This document shows, piece by piece, positions 24,674 through 36,136 of a stretch of 64,000 bases of DNA. The stretch spans positions 471,368,955 to 471,432,954 of the forward strand of contig NC_057800.1 in the NCBI RefSeq assembly GCF_018294505.1. Direction: 5' to 3'. Position 1 is the first letter of the stretch. Each line of letters opens with the position of its first letter. The notes beneath the pieces were generated by a model. The model was not told the origin of the DNA and ran no database searches. It saw only the letters and a list, made by a program, of their open reading frames with translations. The position numbers were made by a program, and so were the translations under genes. This DNA is from Triticum aestivum. Its lineage: Eukaryota > Streptophyta > Magnoliopsida > Poales > Poaceae.

Positions 24674-26131
24674 ATGGCTCCTCCAACGCGCACGACTCCG
24701 AATCCTGATCCGCCACCACCTCCACCTCCTCCGGAGGCATGGCAAGCTGTGATGGCCGCAACCAATGCAAACACACAGTTGATCATGCAAATTCTTCAAG
24801 AGCGCAATCAAGGCAACCAAGGGAATCAAGGCAGCAATCAGAATCACTTTGCTACACTCAACCAGTTCCTTGCTAACGGGCCAAAGACTTTCAGCAATTG
24901 TGTTGAGGCAACCGATGCTGACGATTGGCTTGTGGATCTGTGCAAGCATTTCGAGTGCAGTAACGTCAGGCCTGAGGACTTTGTTAAGTTCGCTTCCTTC
25001 CAACTCAAAGATCAAGCTGCAGAATGGTTCCAGCAGTACAAGGACTCCAGAGGTGGACGTGTTATCACTTGGGATGATTTCCGTCGAGATTTCCGAGCTC
25101 ATCATATTCCCCAGAGCGTGGTTGAAAGCAAGCGTGAGGAATTCCGCAATCTGAAGCAAGGCTCTTTGTCTGTCTATGACTACAACAAGTTGTTCCAGAA
25201 GCTCGCCCGCTTTGCCAAGCAGGACGTCCCTGATGAGAAGAGCATGATATACCAGTTCAGGGGTGGTCTCAGAGAAGAAATTCAGCTAGCTCTTGTTCTC
25301 TTCGAGCCCTTGAGATACGATGAGTTCTACAACATGGCACTGAAGCAAGAGGCTGCTCAGTTGAGGTGTGATGCTTCCAAGAAGCGAGTCAGAGATGTTA
25401 CTCCTTCTTCCTCTACTCAAGTGGACAAGCAGCAGAAGTATTGGCTTCCTCCTCCTCCGTTCCGTCAGCCGTATCAGCAGAAGAGCAAAGGTGGCAGTGG
25501 TTCTTCCCACCCACCCAACCCTGGCTTTCAGAACAAGACTTCGTCTCAAGCTCCAAGATCGAGTGCTCCGTATCACCGTCCGCTTTCAGAGGTCACGTGC
25601 AACAAGTGCCAACAGAAGGGTCACTATGCCAACAAGTGTTTCAACCAGAGGCGTCTTCCTCCTCCTCCTCCTGTCAGATCGGCAAGTATAGCTGTGGTCA
25701 AGCATAACTCCAAGCACGCCAAGGTCAATTTGATGAATGCAGCTCAGGCAGAGGACTCGTCAGATGTGATCATGGGTAACCTTCCTGTTAACGATGTTCC
25801 TGCAAAAGTTCTATTTGACACTGGTGCATCGCATTCCTTTTTGTCATGTCCTTTTGCATCGAAGCACAATGTTGATACCGAGATCATGCCCAAAGTCATG
25901 CAAGTTGTTTCTCCCGGCAAGCTTTTGACTTCTAGTTTGGTTGCTCCCGATATCTCTATCACATTGGGTGACTACAAGTTTCTCTCTTCTCCGGTGGTTC
26001 TTGGTAACTCGGATATTGATCTTATTCTCGGAATGGATTGGCTTTCTAAGCACAAGGCACATCTTGATTGTGCTGCCAGGCGGATTCAATTGACTCATTC
26101 GTCTGAGGATGTAATTGTCTTTGCCGCTCGG
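24674..26131 (+). CDS. Gag-protease of Gypsy element C
   Basis: This encodes the capsid polyprotein and aspartic protease, which form and mature the cytoplasmic retrotransposon particle. I chose the ATG at 24674 because it opens the conserved MAPPTRT-like N-terminus, though the frame is open from 24443. Order: proline-rich start with glutamine/asparagine repeats (residues ~10-60), a retrotransposon gag domain with a [13 protein letters not shown] motif (~75-200), a CCHC zinc knuckle [14 protein letters not shown] (25598-25640), and the protease with [10 protein letters not shown] (near 25810) and [10 protein letters not shown]. After about 26107-26131 the frame is lost: codons continue to a stop at 26338 but read as nonsense. 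The pol product resumes one frame back. One missing base explains this. Otherwise the gene looks intact. Confidence 0.88.
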
Positions 26132-29085
26132 ATAATACCATCCGTCTGTTTTCTCTCAATGAGAAGGGTGAATTGGATGCCATCTCGCAAATTCCAGTCG
26201 TTTGCGAATATCAAGACGTCTTTCCAGAAGAGCTTCCAGGAATGCCTCCGCACCGGCCAGTTGAATTCGTTATTGATCTTGAGCCTGGCACGGAACCTGT
26301 GTGCAAACGTCCTTACAAGCTCGGACCTGAAGAGTTGAAGGAGCTGAAGAAGCAACTCGATATTCAAGAGAAAATGGGTCTCATCCGGCCTAGTTCTTCT
26401 CCGTGGGGTTGTGGTGTTCTTTTTGTGAAGAAGAAGGATGGAACGGACCGACTTTGTGTTGATTACCGTCCAGTGAACAAGAAGACCATCAAGAACAAAT
26501 ACCCACTTCCCAACATCAATGAGCTGTTCGAACAACTCAAAGGTGCCCAAGTATTCTCCAAGCTTGATCTCCGTATGGGTTATCATCAGATTCGAATCCG
26601 TGAGCAAGATATTCCCAAGACGGCTTTCAGGACAAGCTTTGGTTCATATGAATACACTGTCATGTCTTTTGGCCTCGTCAACGCTCCTCCGACGTTCTCT
26701 CGCATGATGAACTTCATCTTCAACGCCTACACCAATGACTTCGTTTTGGTCTATCTCGACGACATTCTGGTTTTCTCGAAGAACAAGGAAGATCATGCCA
26801 AGCACTTGCGTTTGGTTCTTGATAAGCTCAGGGAACATCAGTTCTACGCCAAGTTCTCCAAGTGTGAATTTTGGCTCGATGAGGTTCTTTATCTTGGTCA
26901 TATCATCTCTGCCAAGGGCATTGCCGTGAATCCTGAGAAGGTGTCTGCAATTGTGAATTGGGAACCTCCTCAGAACGTGAAGCAACTCCGTAGCTTCCTC
27001 GGTCTCGCAAGCTATTGCCGAAGATTCGTTGAAAACTTTTCTAAGATCGCGAAGCCTCTCTCAAATCTTCTCCAGAAGCACGTCAAGTACGTTTGGTCTC
27101 CGGAGTGTGACATTGCTTTCAACACTTTGAAAGAGAAATTGATCACTGCTCCAGTTCTGACTCCGCCTGATGAATCCAAGCCGTACGAGGTCTTTTGTGA
27201 TGCCTCTCTCCAAGGTCTTGGCGCAGTATTGATGCAAGAGAAGAAAGTTGTTGCTTATACATCTCGCCAGTTGAAGCCTAATGAGAAGAACTACCCCACT
27301 CATGATCTCGAGTTGGCGGCAGTTGTGCATGCTCTTTTGACTTGGAGACATCTTCTATTGGGAAGAAAAGTGGACATTTTCACTGATCACAAGAGTCTCA
27401 AGTACATCTTCACTCAGCCTAATCTCAACCTCAGGCAAACTCGATGGGTCGAAATGATTCAAGAGTATAATCCGAGTATTGAGTATACTCTAGGCAAGGC
27501 CAATGTGATTGCTGACGCATTGAGCAGGAAAGCTTACTGCAACAGTCTGATTCTCAAGCCTTATCAACCCGAGCTTTGTGAAGCTTTCCGCAAACTTAAT
27601 CTGCAAGTTGTTCCTCAAGGTTTCCTCGCCAACCTTCAAGTCTCTCCTACCTTGGAAGACCAGATTCGCCAAGCCCAGCTTCTTGATGCTATGGTGAAAA
27701 AGGTGAAGATTGGGATTGCCAAGAGTCAGTCCAAGTACAAGTGCTACCGCCTTGATGACAAGGACACTCTCTTCTTCGAGGATCGTATTGTTGTACCCAA
27801 AGGTGACCTTTGTAAAGTGATCATGAACGAGGCTCACAATTCTCTCCTCTCCATCCACCCTGGGAGCACGAAGATGTATCAGGACCTTAAGCAAGCTTAT
27901 TGGTGGACTCGAATGAAGCGCGAGATCGCTCAATTCGTGAATGAATGTGATGTCTGCAGAAGAGTGAAGGCAGAACACCAAAGGCCAGCAGGTCTCCTCC
28001 AACCTCTTGCCATTCCAGAATGGAAGTTTGACCACATTGAAATGGACTTCGTGACTGGGTTTCCAAAGTCCAAGCGTGGCAATGATGCTATATTCGTTGT
28101 CATCGACAAACTCACCAAAGTGGCTCACTTTCTGCCTATCAAAGAGTCGATCACTGCAGCTCAATTGGCGGAACTCTATACCTCTCGTATTGTCTCTCTG
28201 CACGGTATTCCACAAGTGATCTCTTCAGACCGTGGCAGCATCTTTACCTCGAAGTTTTGGGATTCTTTTCAGAAGGCCATGGGCACCAACATCCGCTTCA
28301 GCACAGCTTTCCATCCTCAAACTAGCGGTCAAGTCGAGCGTGTCAACCAGATTCTTGAAGATATGCTCAGGGCTTGTGTGATCTCCTTCGGCATGAAGTG
28401 GGAGGATTGTCTTCCTTATGCTGAATTCTCCTACAACAACAGTTTTCAAGCAAGTTCGGGCAAGGCCCCATTTGAAATTCTGTATGGCAGGAAGTGCCGT
28501 ACCCCTCTCAACTGGTCTGAAACCGGTGAACGTCAGCTTTTGGGTAATGACTTAATCACAGAGGCAGAAGAAATGTGCAAAGTCATTCGTGATAACCTCA
28601 AAGCAGCCCAATCCCGTCAGAAGAGCTACTATGATAGTAAGCACCGTGATTTGGCTTTCGAGATCGGAGATCATGTTTACCTCCGCGTCTCTCCTATGAA
28701 AGGTACTCGTCGCTTCGGTATCAAAGGGAAGCTTGCCCCTAGATACGTGGGACCTTTCAAGATTGTCAGCAAGAGAGGCGACCTCGCCTATCAACTCGAG
28801 CTTCCTTCAAACTTTGCAAATGTTCATGACGTGTTCCATGTCTCTCAGCTTCGAAAGTGCTTCAAGACTCCTGACCGCACCGTCAACTTCGAGGACATTG
28901 AGCTCCAAGAAGATCTCTCTTATCGTGAGCACCCAGTTGCTATTCTTGAAGAGACTGAACGCAAGACTCGCAACAAGTCAATCAAATTTCTCAAAGTCAA
29001 GTGGTCACACCATTCCGACCGTGAAGCTACCTGGGAACGCGAGGATCACCTCCGTTCTGAGTACCCGGCGTTCTTTCAGTCCTAG
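26131..29085 (+). CDS. Pol of Gypsy element C: reverse transcriptase, RNase H, integrase, chromodomain-like tail
   Basis: This enzyme polyprotein copies the element RNA and inserts the DNA. The frame is clean from 26131 to TAG at 29085 (about 984 codons). Reverse transcriptase has [10 protein letters not shown] and the active site YLDD (26752-26763). RNase H follows with [10 protein letters not shown] and [10 protein letters not shown]. Integrase has an H-H-C-C zinc finger (HN...H...CDVC near 27835-27960) and the D-D-E core: MDFVTGF (~28045), SSDRG (~28227), QVERVNQ (~28332). The C-terminal GPFKIV...HVSQL region and a tail with KVKWSHHS and EATWERED resemble the chromodomain-like end of Tekay/Del elements. 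All catalytic residues I can check are present. The only clear lesion is the shift from gag. Confidence 0.9.
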   Translation, partial: DNTIRLFSLNEKGELDAISQIPVVCEYQDVFPEELPGMPPHRPVEFVIDLEPGTEPVCKRPYKLGPEELKELKKQLDIQEKMGLIRPSSSPWGCGVLFVKKKDGTDRLCVDYRPVNKKTIKNKYPLPNINELFEQLKGAQVFSKLDLRMGYHQIRIREQDIPKTAFRTSFGSYEYTVMSFGLVNAPPTFSRMMNFIFNAYTNDFVLVYLDDILVFSKNKEDHAKHLRLVLDKLREHQFYAKFSKCEFWLDEVLYLGHIISAKGIAVNPEKVSAIVNWEPPQNVKQLRSFLGLASYCRRFVENFSKIAKPLSNLLQKHVKYVWSPECDIAFNTLKEKLITAPVLTPPDESKPYEVFCDASLQGLGAVLMQEKKVVAYTSRQLKPNEKNYPTHDLELAAVVHALLTWRHLLLGRKVDIFTDHKSLKYIFTQPNLNLRQTRWVEMIQEYNPSIEYTLGKANVIADALSRKAYCNSLILKPYQPELCEAFRKLNLQVVPQGFLANLQVSPTLEDQIRQAQLLDAMVKKVKIGIAKSQSKYKCYRLDDKDTLFFEDRIVVPKGDLCKVIMNEAHNSLLSIHPGSTKMYQDLKQAYWWTRMKREIAQFVNECDVCRRVKAEHQRPAGLLQPLAIPEWKFDHIEMDFVTGFPKSKRGNDAIFVVIDKLTKVAHFLPIKESITAAQLAELYTSRIVSLHGIPQVISSDRGSIFTSKFWDSFQKAMGTNIRFSTAFHPQTSGQVERVNQILEDMLRACVISFGMKWEDCLPYAEFSYNNSFQASSGKAPFEILYGRKCRTPLNWSETGERQLLGNDLITEAEEMCKVIRDNLKAAQSRQKSYYDSKHRDLAFEIGDHVYLRVSPMKGTRRFGIKGKLAPRYVGPFKIVSKRGDLAYQLELPSNFANVHDVFHVSQLRKCFKTPDRTVNFEDIELQEDLSYREHPVAILEETERKTRNKSIKFLKVKWSHHSDREATWEREDHLRSEYPAFFQS

Positions 29086-29121
29086 ATCTCGGGACGAGAT
29101 CCTTTCGTAGTGGTGGAGTGT
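29086..29121 (+). other. 3' untranslated tail and polypurine tract of element C
   Basis: Between the pol stop and the 3' LTR, GTAGTGGTGGAGTGT forms a purine-rich tract ending at the LTR start (29122). Confidence 0.6.
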
Positions 29122-32100
29122 TGTAACACCCCGGATGTAACTTTCCCAATTTGTACTCCAACTCTTGCCGTTTCCGGCGTTAAGTTATATTTATTTCCTC
29201 GGGTTCGGGTCTTTGTCTCCGTGTGTTGTTGTCGTTGTCATGCATCTCATATCATGTCATCATGTGCATTGCATTTGCATACGTGTTCGTCTCATGCATT
29301 CGAGCATTTTCCCCGTTGTCCGTTTTGCATTCCGGCGCTTCGTTCTCCTCCGGTGGTCATTTCTAGCTTTCTTTCGTGTGTGGGGATTAAACATTTCCAG
29401 ATTGGACCGAGACTTGCCAAGCGGCCTTGGTTTACTACCGGTAGACCGCCTGTTAAGTTTCGTACCATTTGGACTTCGTTTGATACTCCAACGGTTAACC
29501 GAGGGACCGAAAAGGCCTCGTGTGTGTTGCAGCCCAACACCCTCCAATTTGGCCTAAAACCCACCTAACTCTGCTCCATCATCTAGAGCGTTCGATCACG
29601 ATCGCGTGGCCGAAAACCGCACCTCATTTGGACTCTCCTAGCTCCCTCTATGCCTATTAAACACCCCCCGATTTTCGGATCTCCTCCTACCTCCGAAACC
29701 CTAAAAATCACCTCGCGCGCCGCCGGACAAGACCTGCATCGACGGACACATCCGGTTCCTCCCCCGCCGCCGCCACGTGTCGCCATCTACTGGCCGCCGC
29801 CGCCGCCCCACATCGCCGCGTCGCCACCCGGCGGGCCCGCCGCAGCCCAGGCCGGGCCCCCCGACCACTTCGCCGCCCGGACGAGGCCGTGGGCGCGCCT
29901 CGCCGCGCCTCCATCCCTGGCCGCGCGCCGCCGCCGCCTCGCCCCGCCGCCGCCGCCGCCTCCGCCCGCACGTCGCCGCCGCGCCGCCTCCGCCGTGGTC
30001 GCCCCGCCACCACCCGGCTCCGGCCTCCTCCTCCCTCCTCGGCCACCGCGGCCCCCAACTCCGGCGACTCCTCCGGTGGACCTCGGCGTCCGTGCCCCAG
30101 CGAGATCCGATCCAGATCTGTGAACAGTAAACCCAAGGTCATTTTTTCCTCTAAGTCTAGAAATTCCAGTCCAAGTGCTCATGTTCACGGCTCCGTAACT
30201 TTGCATCCGTAGCTTCGATTCTTGCATATAGCATATCAAAATGTTCATCTCAGAGAGTACATAATTTAGTTCCATTGCATCATTTTCATTTGAGCTCATC
30301 TTGATGCCCGAAATTCTGTTAGAAGAGGGCTACTTGAGTTAATTGTCAGATCTGCTACTCCGTTTAGCACTTTTGTCATTTTTGCCATGATTAATGTGTG
30401 CATGATATGCCCTGATGCTCTACATGTGTTTTGTTAAGGGTTTTGTCATCTTTCCAGAGGCGCAACCCATGTATTTTTGTGATGTGTGTGGTGACTTGTG
30501 CAAGCTTCAAAGTGGTGCACTTGCTAATTCTGTTTTCAGGGACTAGTAATTTCACCAAGTCCTGCAGCTGTTTATCTCATGATGCCATATGTTCTTATTG
30601 TTTCCTAGTGATCCCTGCCTCTTTTGAGGATGATCAGTAAGGGAGTTTTGTTAATATTGTAGTTCTCTATCCATCCATGTCTTTGTTTGCAATAATGGAG
30701 CACCCTAGCTTGAGTCAATCGAGCTCTACTTTTGCTACTTTGTGAATCTGGGCAGATTGTCAACTTGTTTGCAATTTTGCCGATGATGTTGTAGTTGATC
30801 CGTGCATGTTATGTTATTGTTCTTGCCATGTCTAGCTTGCATTTTGTGCCTTCTTGATGGGTGTATGCTTGTCTTGCCATGACTTGCACCGTAGTGAGTG
30901 CATCGAGCTCGTAAACATGCCTACTTGAGTTATATTTCAGCATGTGCCAGTTTTCACTAAGTCTGAAAACTGATTATGTTTTTGCTATGTTCACATGCTT
31001 GCAATTGTATTTTCTGATCCCTTTTGGCTCAAGGTCACTAAGGGACTTTTGTTAAGCTCTTTGAGTAGCTCCATGCCATGCTTTACTTTGCCATGTTCAG
31101 ATCCTGTAGCATGTAGTTTTGTTGCTCCGAAGAGGGCTACCTGATCTGAAATTCCAGACAAGTGTTAATTTCACTAAGTCTGAGATCTGTTTGCCATATG
31201 CATTTTTGCCATGCTTGTTTGAACCTGTTAATGGATGAATTGGCCGTAGCTCAGTGCTAGACTTTTGTTAAGCATCTTGTGTGCATCCCTGCCATGTATT
31301 TTGTTGTCATGTTTGGGTGCTGTAGCATGTTCATTTCATTGCATTTAGATGGCTACTTGCTGTAAATCGCAGACCGGTGTCATTTTTGAATCGCTTGCCA
31401 TTTCCAAACCGTAACTCCGATTCCGGCGTTCTTTATATCGTTTTCAAGCGATTTCATCTCATCTTTCCAGTGGCACACTTGGATTTCCAAGTTGAGGCCA
31501 GGTTCATGCATTTCCTGTCATATCTTGCATTTTGCATCCCGCATCGCATCCCGCATAGCATATCATCTTTGCATCGTGTTGTTTGAGTTTGCACGTGGTT
31601 GATTGTATCCTTGTTGCTTGTTTGTCTTGTTTGGGTAGAGCCGGGAGACGAGTTCGCTAACGAGGAGCCCGTTGAGTTTGCTTTCGAGGATCCAGTCAAC
31701 TCTGACAACTGTGCAGGCAAGATGATCATACCCTCGAAATCACTACTATCTTTGCTATGCTAGTTTGCTCGCTCTTTTGCTATGCCATTGCTACGATGCC
31801 TACCACTTGCTTGCAAGCCTCCCAAATTGCCATGTCAAACCTCTAACCCACCATTGTCCTAGCAAACCGTTGATTGGCTATGTTACCGCTTTGCTCAGCC
31901 CCTCTTATAGCGTTGCTAGTTGCAGGTGAAGATTGGAGGCCGTTCCTTGTTGGAACATTTATTTACTTGTTGGGATATCATTATATTATCTTGTTATCTT
32001 AATGCATCTATATACTTGGTAAAGGGTGGAAGGCTCGGCCTCTCGCCTAGTGTTTTGTTCCACTCTTGCCGCCCTAGTTTCCGTCATATCGGTGTTATGT

Positions 32101-33330
32101 TCCCGGATTTTGCGTTCCTTACGCGGTTGGGTTATAATGGGAACCCCTTGATATTTCGCCTTGATTAAAGCTTTTCCAGCAATGCCCAACATTGGTCTTA
32201 CCATTTGCCACCTAGCCTCTTTTTCCCTTGGGTTTCCGGAGCCCGAGGGTCATCTTATTTAACCCCCCCCCCGGGCCAGTGCTCCTCTGAGTGTTGGTCC
32301 GACCGAGTAGACTGCGGGGCCACCTCGGGGCAACTTGAGGGTTGGTTTTACTCGTAGGATGTCTCATCTGAGTGTGCCCTGAGAACGAGATATGTGCAGC
32401 TCCTATCGGGATTTGTCAGCACATTCGGGCGGTGTTGCTGGTCTTGTTTTAACCTGTCGAAGTGTCTTGAAGTAACCGAGATACCGAGTCTGATCGGAAC
32501 GTCTTGGGAGGAGGTCTATTCCTTCGTTGACCGTGAGAGCTTGTCATGGGCTAAGTTGGGACTCCCCTGCAGGGATTTGAACTTTCGAAAGCCGTGCCCG
32601 CGGTTATGGGCAGATGGGAATTTGTTAATGTCCGGTTGTAGATAACTTGAACCTTAACTTAATTAAAATGAATCAACTGAGTGTGTTACCGTGATGGCCT
32701 CTTCTCGGCGGAGTCCGGGAAGTGGACACGGTGTTGGAGTAATGTTTGCGCAGGTTGCTCTCTAGTTTCTCGCTCGCGCTTTGCCTCCTCTTCTCGCTCT
32801 CTTTTGCGAATAAGTTAGCCACCATACTTGCTAGTCGCTTGCTGCAGCTCCACTATATTTACCTTGCCTTACCTATAAGCTTAAATAGTCTTGATCGCGA
32901 GGGTGCGAGATTGCTGAGTCCCTGTGGCTCACAGATTACTATTACACCAGATGCAGGGCCTGATGATTCCGCTCCAGGAGACGCGTATGAGCTCAAGTGG
33001 GAGTTCGACGAAGACTCTCAACGTTACTATGTTTCCTTTCCCGATGATCAGTAGTGGTGCCCAGTTGGGGGTGATGGGACCGTGTCGCATGTTGGGTTCT
33101 CTTTTATTTTGGCGCCGTAGTCGGGCCATGAGTGTTTGGATGATGTAATGTTATTTATGTACTTGATTGACGTGGCGAGTGTAAGCCAACTATGTTATCT
33201 CCCCTTTATTATTTATATTACATGGGATGTTGTGAAGATTGCCTAACTTGCGACATATGCCTTCAATGCGATTATGTCTCTAAGTCATGCCTCGACACGT
33301 GGGAGCTATAGTCGCATCGAGGGTCTTACA
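29122..33330 (+). repeat. 3' LTR of element C (4209 bp)
   Basis: It has the same termini and internal plan as 19535-23747. Differences are numerous by eye, mainly substitutions and indels in the GC-rich section (29690-30110), so the insertion is older than D. The right end GGGTCTTACA meets the target copy AATAT at 33331, and B's pol continues from there. Confidence 0.9.
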
Positions 33331-35481
33331 AATATCAGGAGAAGGTATAGCAGTAGACCCCACCAAGGTTGAGTCTGTCACTGAGTGGTTGGCACCCACC
33401 TCAGTTGGAGAGATCCGCAGTTTTTTGGGACTCGCGGGATATTATAGGAGGTTCACTGAGAATTTCTTCAAGATTGCGAAACCCATGACGGAGTTGTTGA
33501 AGAAGGACATCAAGTTCAAATGGACCGAGGAATGTGAGGCCAGCTTTCAGGAGTTGAAGAAACGTCTGGTTACAGCCCCAGTGCTAATTCTTCCGGATAT
33601 ACGCAAGGATCTCCAAGTGTATTGCGAGGCTTCCCGCTTGGGACTTGGAGGTGTACTTATGCAAGACGGAAGAGTTGTTTCATATGCCTCATGGAAGCTT
33701 CAACCTCACGAGTTGAATTATGCCACACATGATTTGGAGTTAGCAGTCGTAGTGCATGTGCTCAAGACCTAGAGACATTTTCTGATTGGAAACCGTTGTG
33801 ATGTATATACGGATCACAAGAGTCTGAAGTACATTTTCATGCAGAAGGAGTTGAATCTCAGTCAGAGGAGATGGTTGGAGCACTAAAGGATTATGATATG
33901 AAGTTGCATTATCATCTAGGAAAGGCCAATGTCGTAGCAAACGCTTTGAGCCGCAAGAGTTATGTCAATACCCTCGTAAGCAGAGGATTACCACAGGAGT
34001 TAGTTGACGATCTCAAGGAACTTCATTTGGAGATAGTTCCAAGAGGTTTTGTTGCAATAATGGAGGTTCAGTCTACATTGTTGGGAAAGATTCGAGAAGC
34101 TAAGAAGGATGATAAGGAAATTGCTGAGATAAAGGAGAAGATGAGAAAAGGAAAAGCCAAAGGTTTTCATGAGGATGAGCACGAGACTTTATGGTTTGAG
34201 GATCGTGTATATGTGCCCAATAATGCGGAGATCAGGAAGTTAATACTTCAGGAAGCTCATGACTCGCCATACTCGATTCTGGTGGACAGGAATGAAGAAG
34301 GATATTGCCGAGTATGTAGCAGTATGTGATGTATGTCAGAGAGTGAAGGCAGAGCATCAGAAGCCAGCAGGATTACTACAGCCTATGCCAATACCCGAAT
34401 GGAAGTGGGATAAACTTGGCATGTATTTCATTACCGGATTACCCAGGACATGATCGGGATATGATTCTATCTGGGTAGTAGTTGATCACTTGACCAAGGT
34501 AGCCCACTTTATTCCAGTGAAAATCACATATACAAGCGCGAAGTTGGCCAAGATATATATGACCAGGATCGTATGTCTGCATGGAGTTCTGAGGACCATC
34601 GTATCAGATAGAGGGACACGGTTTACCTCGAAGTTTTGGAATCTACTGCACCAGACTTTGCGTACCAGGCTAGAGTTCAGTACAGCCTTTCATCCACAGA
34701 CAGATGGACAGACCGAGAGAGTCAATCAGATTCTGGAGGACATGTTGAGAGCTTGTACGCTAGATTGTGGATCTAGTTGGGATGACAACTTACCTTACGC
34801 AGAGTTCTCCTACAACAATAGTTATCAGGCTAGTTTGAAGATGGCCCCGTTTGAAGCTTTGTATGGGAGAAGGTGCAGGACACCGTTGATGTGGGATGAA
34901 GTTGGAGACCATCAGTTCTTTGGACCAGATTTGATCAAAGAGTCTGAACAGAAGGTTAAGTTGATTCGAGATAGACTGAAGGTAGCTCAGTACAGGCAGA
35001 AGAGTTATGTCGACACCAAACGCAAGGAGGTAGTCTATGAAATTGGTGACCGAGCATATCTTCGTGTGTCACCATTGCAAGGAGTTAAACGATTTGGAGT
35101 TAAGGGAAAGTTAGCCCCAAGATCTGTAGGACCATACCGAGTTCTGGAATGTATGGGAGAGGTTGCCTACAAATTGGAGTTACCCGAAGGATTGTCAGGA
35201 GTTCACGATGTGTTTCATGTTTCTCAGTTGAAGAAGTGCCATGCTGAGATGGCCGATATTCCTCTAAGAGATGCAGTGCCCCTGGAAGCAATTCAGTTGG
35301 AGAGTGATCTAACCTACGAGGAGAAACCCGTCAAGAATTCTCGAGTTTGCCAGCCGAGTTACACATAGCAAGGTTATCAAATTTTGCAAAGTTCAGTGGA
35401 GCCACCATACCGAGGATGAAGCCACCTGGGAGCGAGAAGAAGACCTATGGAAAGACCACCCACACCTATTTTCTAGCCAAC
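33331..35481 (+). pseudogene. Gypsy element B pol, remainder: RT end, RNase H, integrase (decayed)
   Basis: This continues the reverse transcriptase interrupted at 19534 ([14 protein letters not shown]), then RNase H ([10 protein letters not shown]), integrase and the C-terminal tail (EATWEREEDL). Lesions are in-frame stops at 33770-33772, 33884-33886 and 34451-34453, frameshifts near 34285 and 35335, and a cysteine tract lacking part of the zinc finger. The sequence jumps from [10 protein letters not shown] to FWWTGMKK, so about 45 bp carrying the second zinc histidine appear deleted. The usual catalytic Asp of the first integrase motif is replaced (GMYFITG instead of MDF). The SDRGT and TERVNQ motifs remain. 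The gene is dead. It is of the same broad Gypsy type as C but clearly a different family. Confidence 0.88.
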
Positions 35482-35925
35482 CTGAATCTTGAGGGCGAGA
35501 TTCATCTTAAGGGGGTAGGTTTGTAACATCCCAATTTTCAATTTGGATGTTATACATAGGTCATCATATGCATATCATATTTTATTTGCATATTTGGTTG
35601 TGATCCTAGAAATCTTAAGCAACTCAAGGACCCAAGGAGAGAGTTGGGGATTTCAAAAATTTTCATATTTGAATTTTTCTCAAATTTGAAAAGATGATCA
35701 ATTTGATTTTAATATTTTTCTCTCCAACTATTTCCAATATTTAAAATAAAAGAGAGAAGATAATATGACTTCTTCAAAAGAAAGGAATATTGGAGAAGAA
35801 AATTAAAAATCAAATTAAAATTTTATTTCGATTTTATTTGCTATTTTATTTGAATTAGAAAAATATGCATTTTTGAAAATTGCATTTTAGGCCAGAAAAA
35901 TGTTTATCTTGTTCTAAATATTAGG
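35482..35925 (+). mobile_element. 3' end and truncated 3' LTR of element B
   Basis: A purine tract CTTAAGGGGGTAGGT precedes an LTR start TGTAACATCCC at 35522. The LTR is AT-rich and can be followed to about 35925, where it changes into CACTA-like sequence. I did not find its other end. Confidence 0.65.
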
Positions 35926-36136
35926 TGATATGCGGCAAACAGGTTCCTAATCAGAAATATGTGCGAAGACCCATAATAACACAGACAATTTCTCGCAATA
36001 AGCCATGTGTGTTGTCGGCAAATGCTTGCTGGTATAAAATTGTTAGCAATTAATGGATTCATCATCGACAGGTTCCCTAGTATGGTCCGTGTGCGATGTC
36101 ATTGCATACAGAACAACAATGTATGTACTTATAAAC
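35926..36136. mobile_element. CACTA-like subterminal fragment
   Basis: It has repeated GTGTGCGATG, GTGCGAAGAC and similar motifs like those at 39290-39660, typical of CACTA subterminal repeats. No terminus or transposase is visible. The call rests on motif style only. Confidence 0.35.

Larger units (their letters stand above)
19535..33330 (+). mobile_element. Element C: complete 13.8-kb Gypsy retrotransposon (chromovirus-like)
   Basis: LTRs at 19535-23747 and 29122-33330 begin TGTAACACCCCGG and end TTACA. They flank a 5374-bp interior with a primer-binding site, gag, protease, reverse transcriptase, RNase H, integrase and a purine tract. The target copies are TATAT (19530-19534) and AATAT (33331-33335), one mismatch, and removing C restores the frame of B's pol across the site. 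Domain order PR-RT-RH-INT is that of Ty3/Gypsy, and the C-terminus resembles the chromodomain tail of Tekay/Del-type chromoviruses. LTR divergence is clearly greater than in D. Confidence 0.93.

Noticed and set aside
24650..25159. Minus-strand 169-codon frame across gag of element C (and other antisense frames along pol).
   Set aside because: These are shadows of the strongly supported + strand gag-pol.
26104..26135. Programmed -1 frameshift as the reason for the gag/pol break in C.
   Set aside because: No convincing slippery heptamer or clear downstream structure was seen; a one-base loss is simpler.
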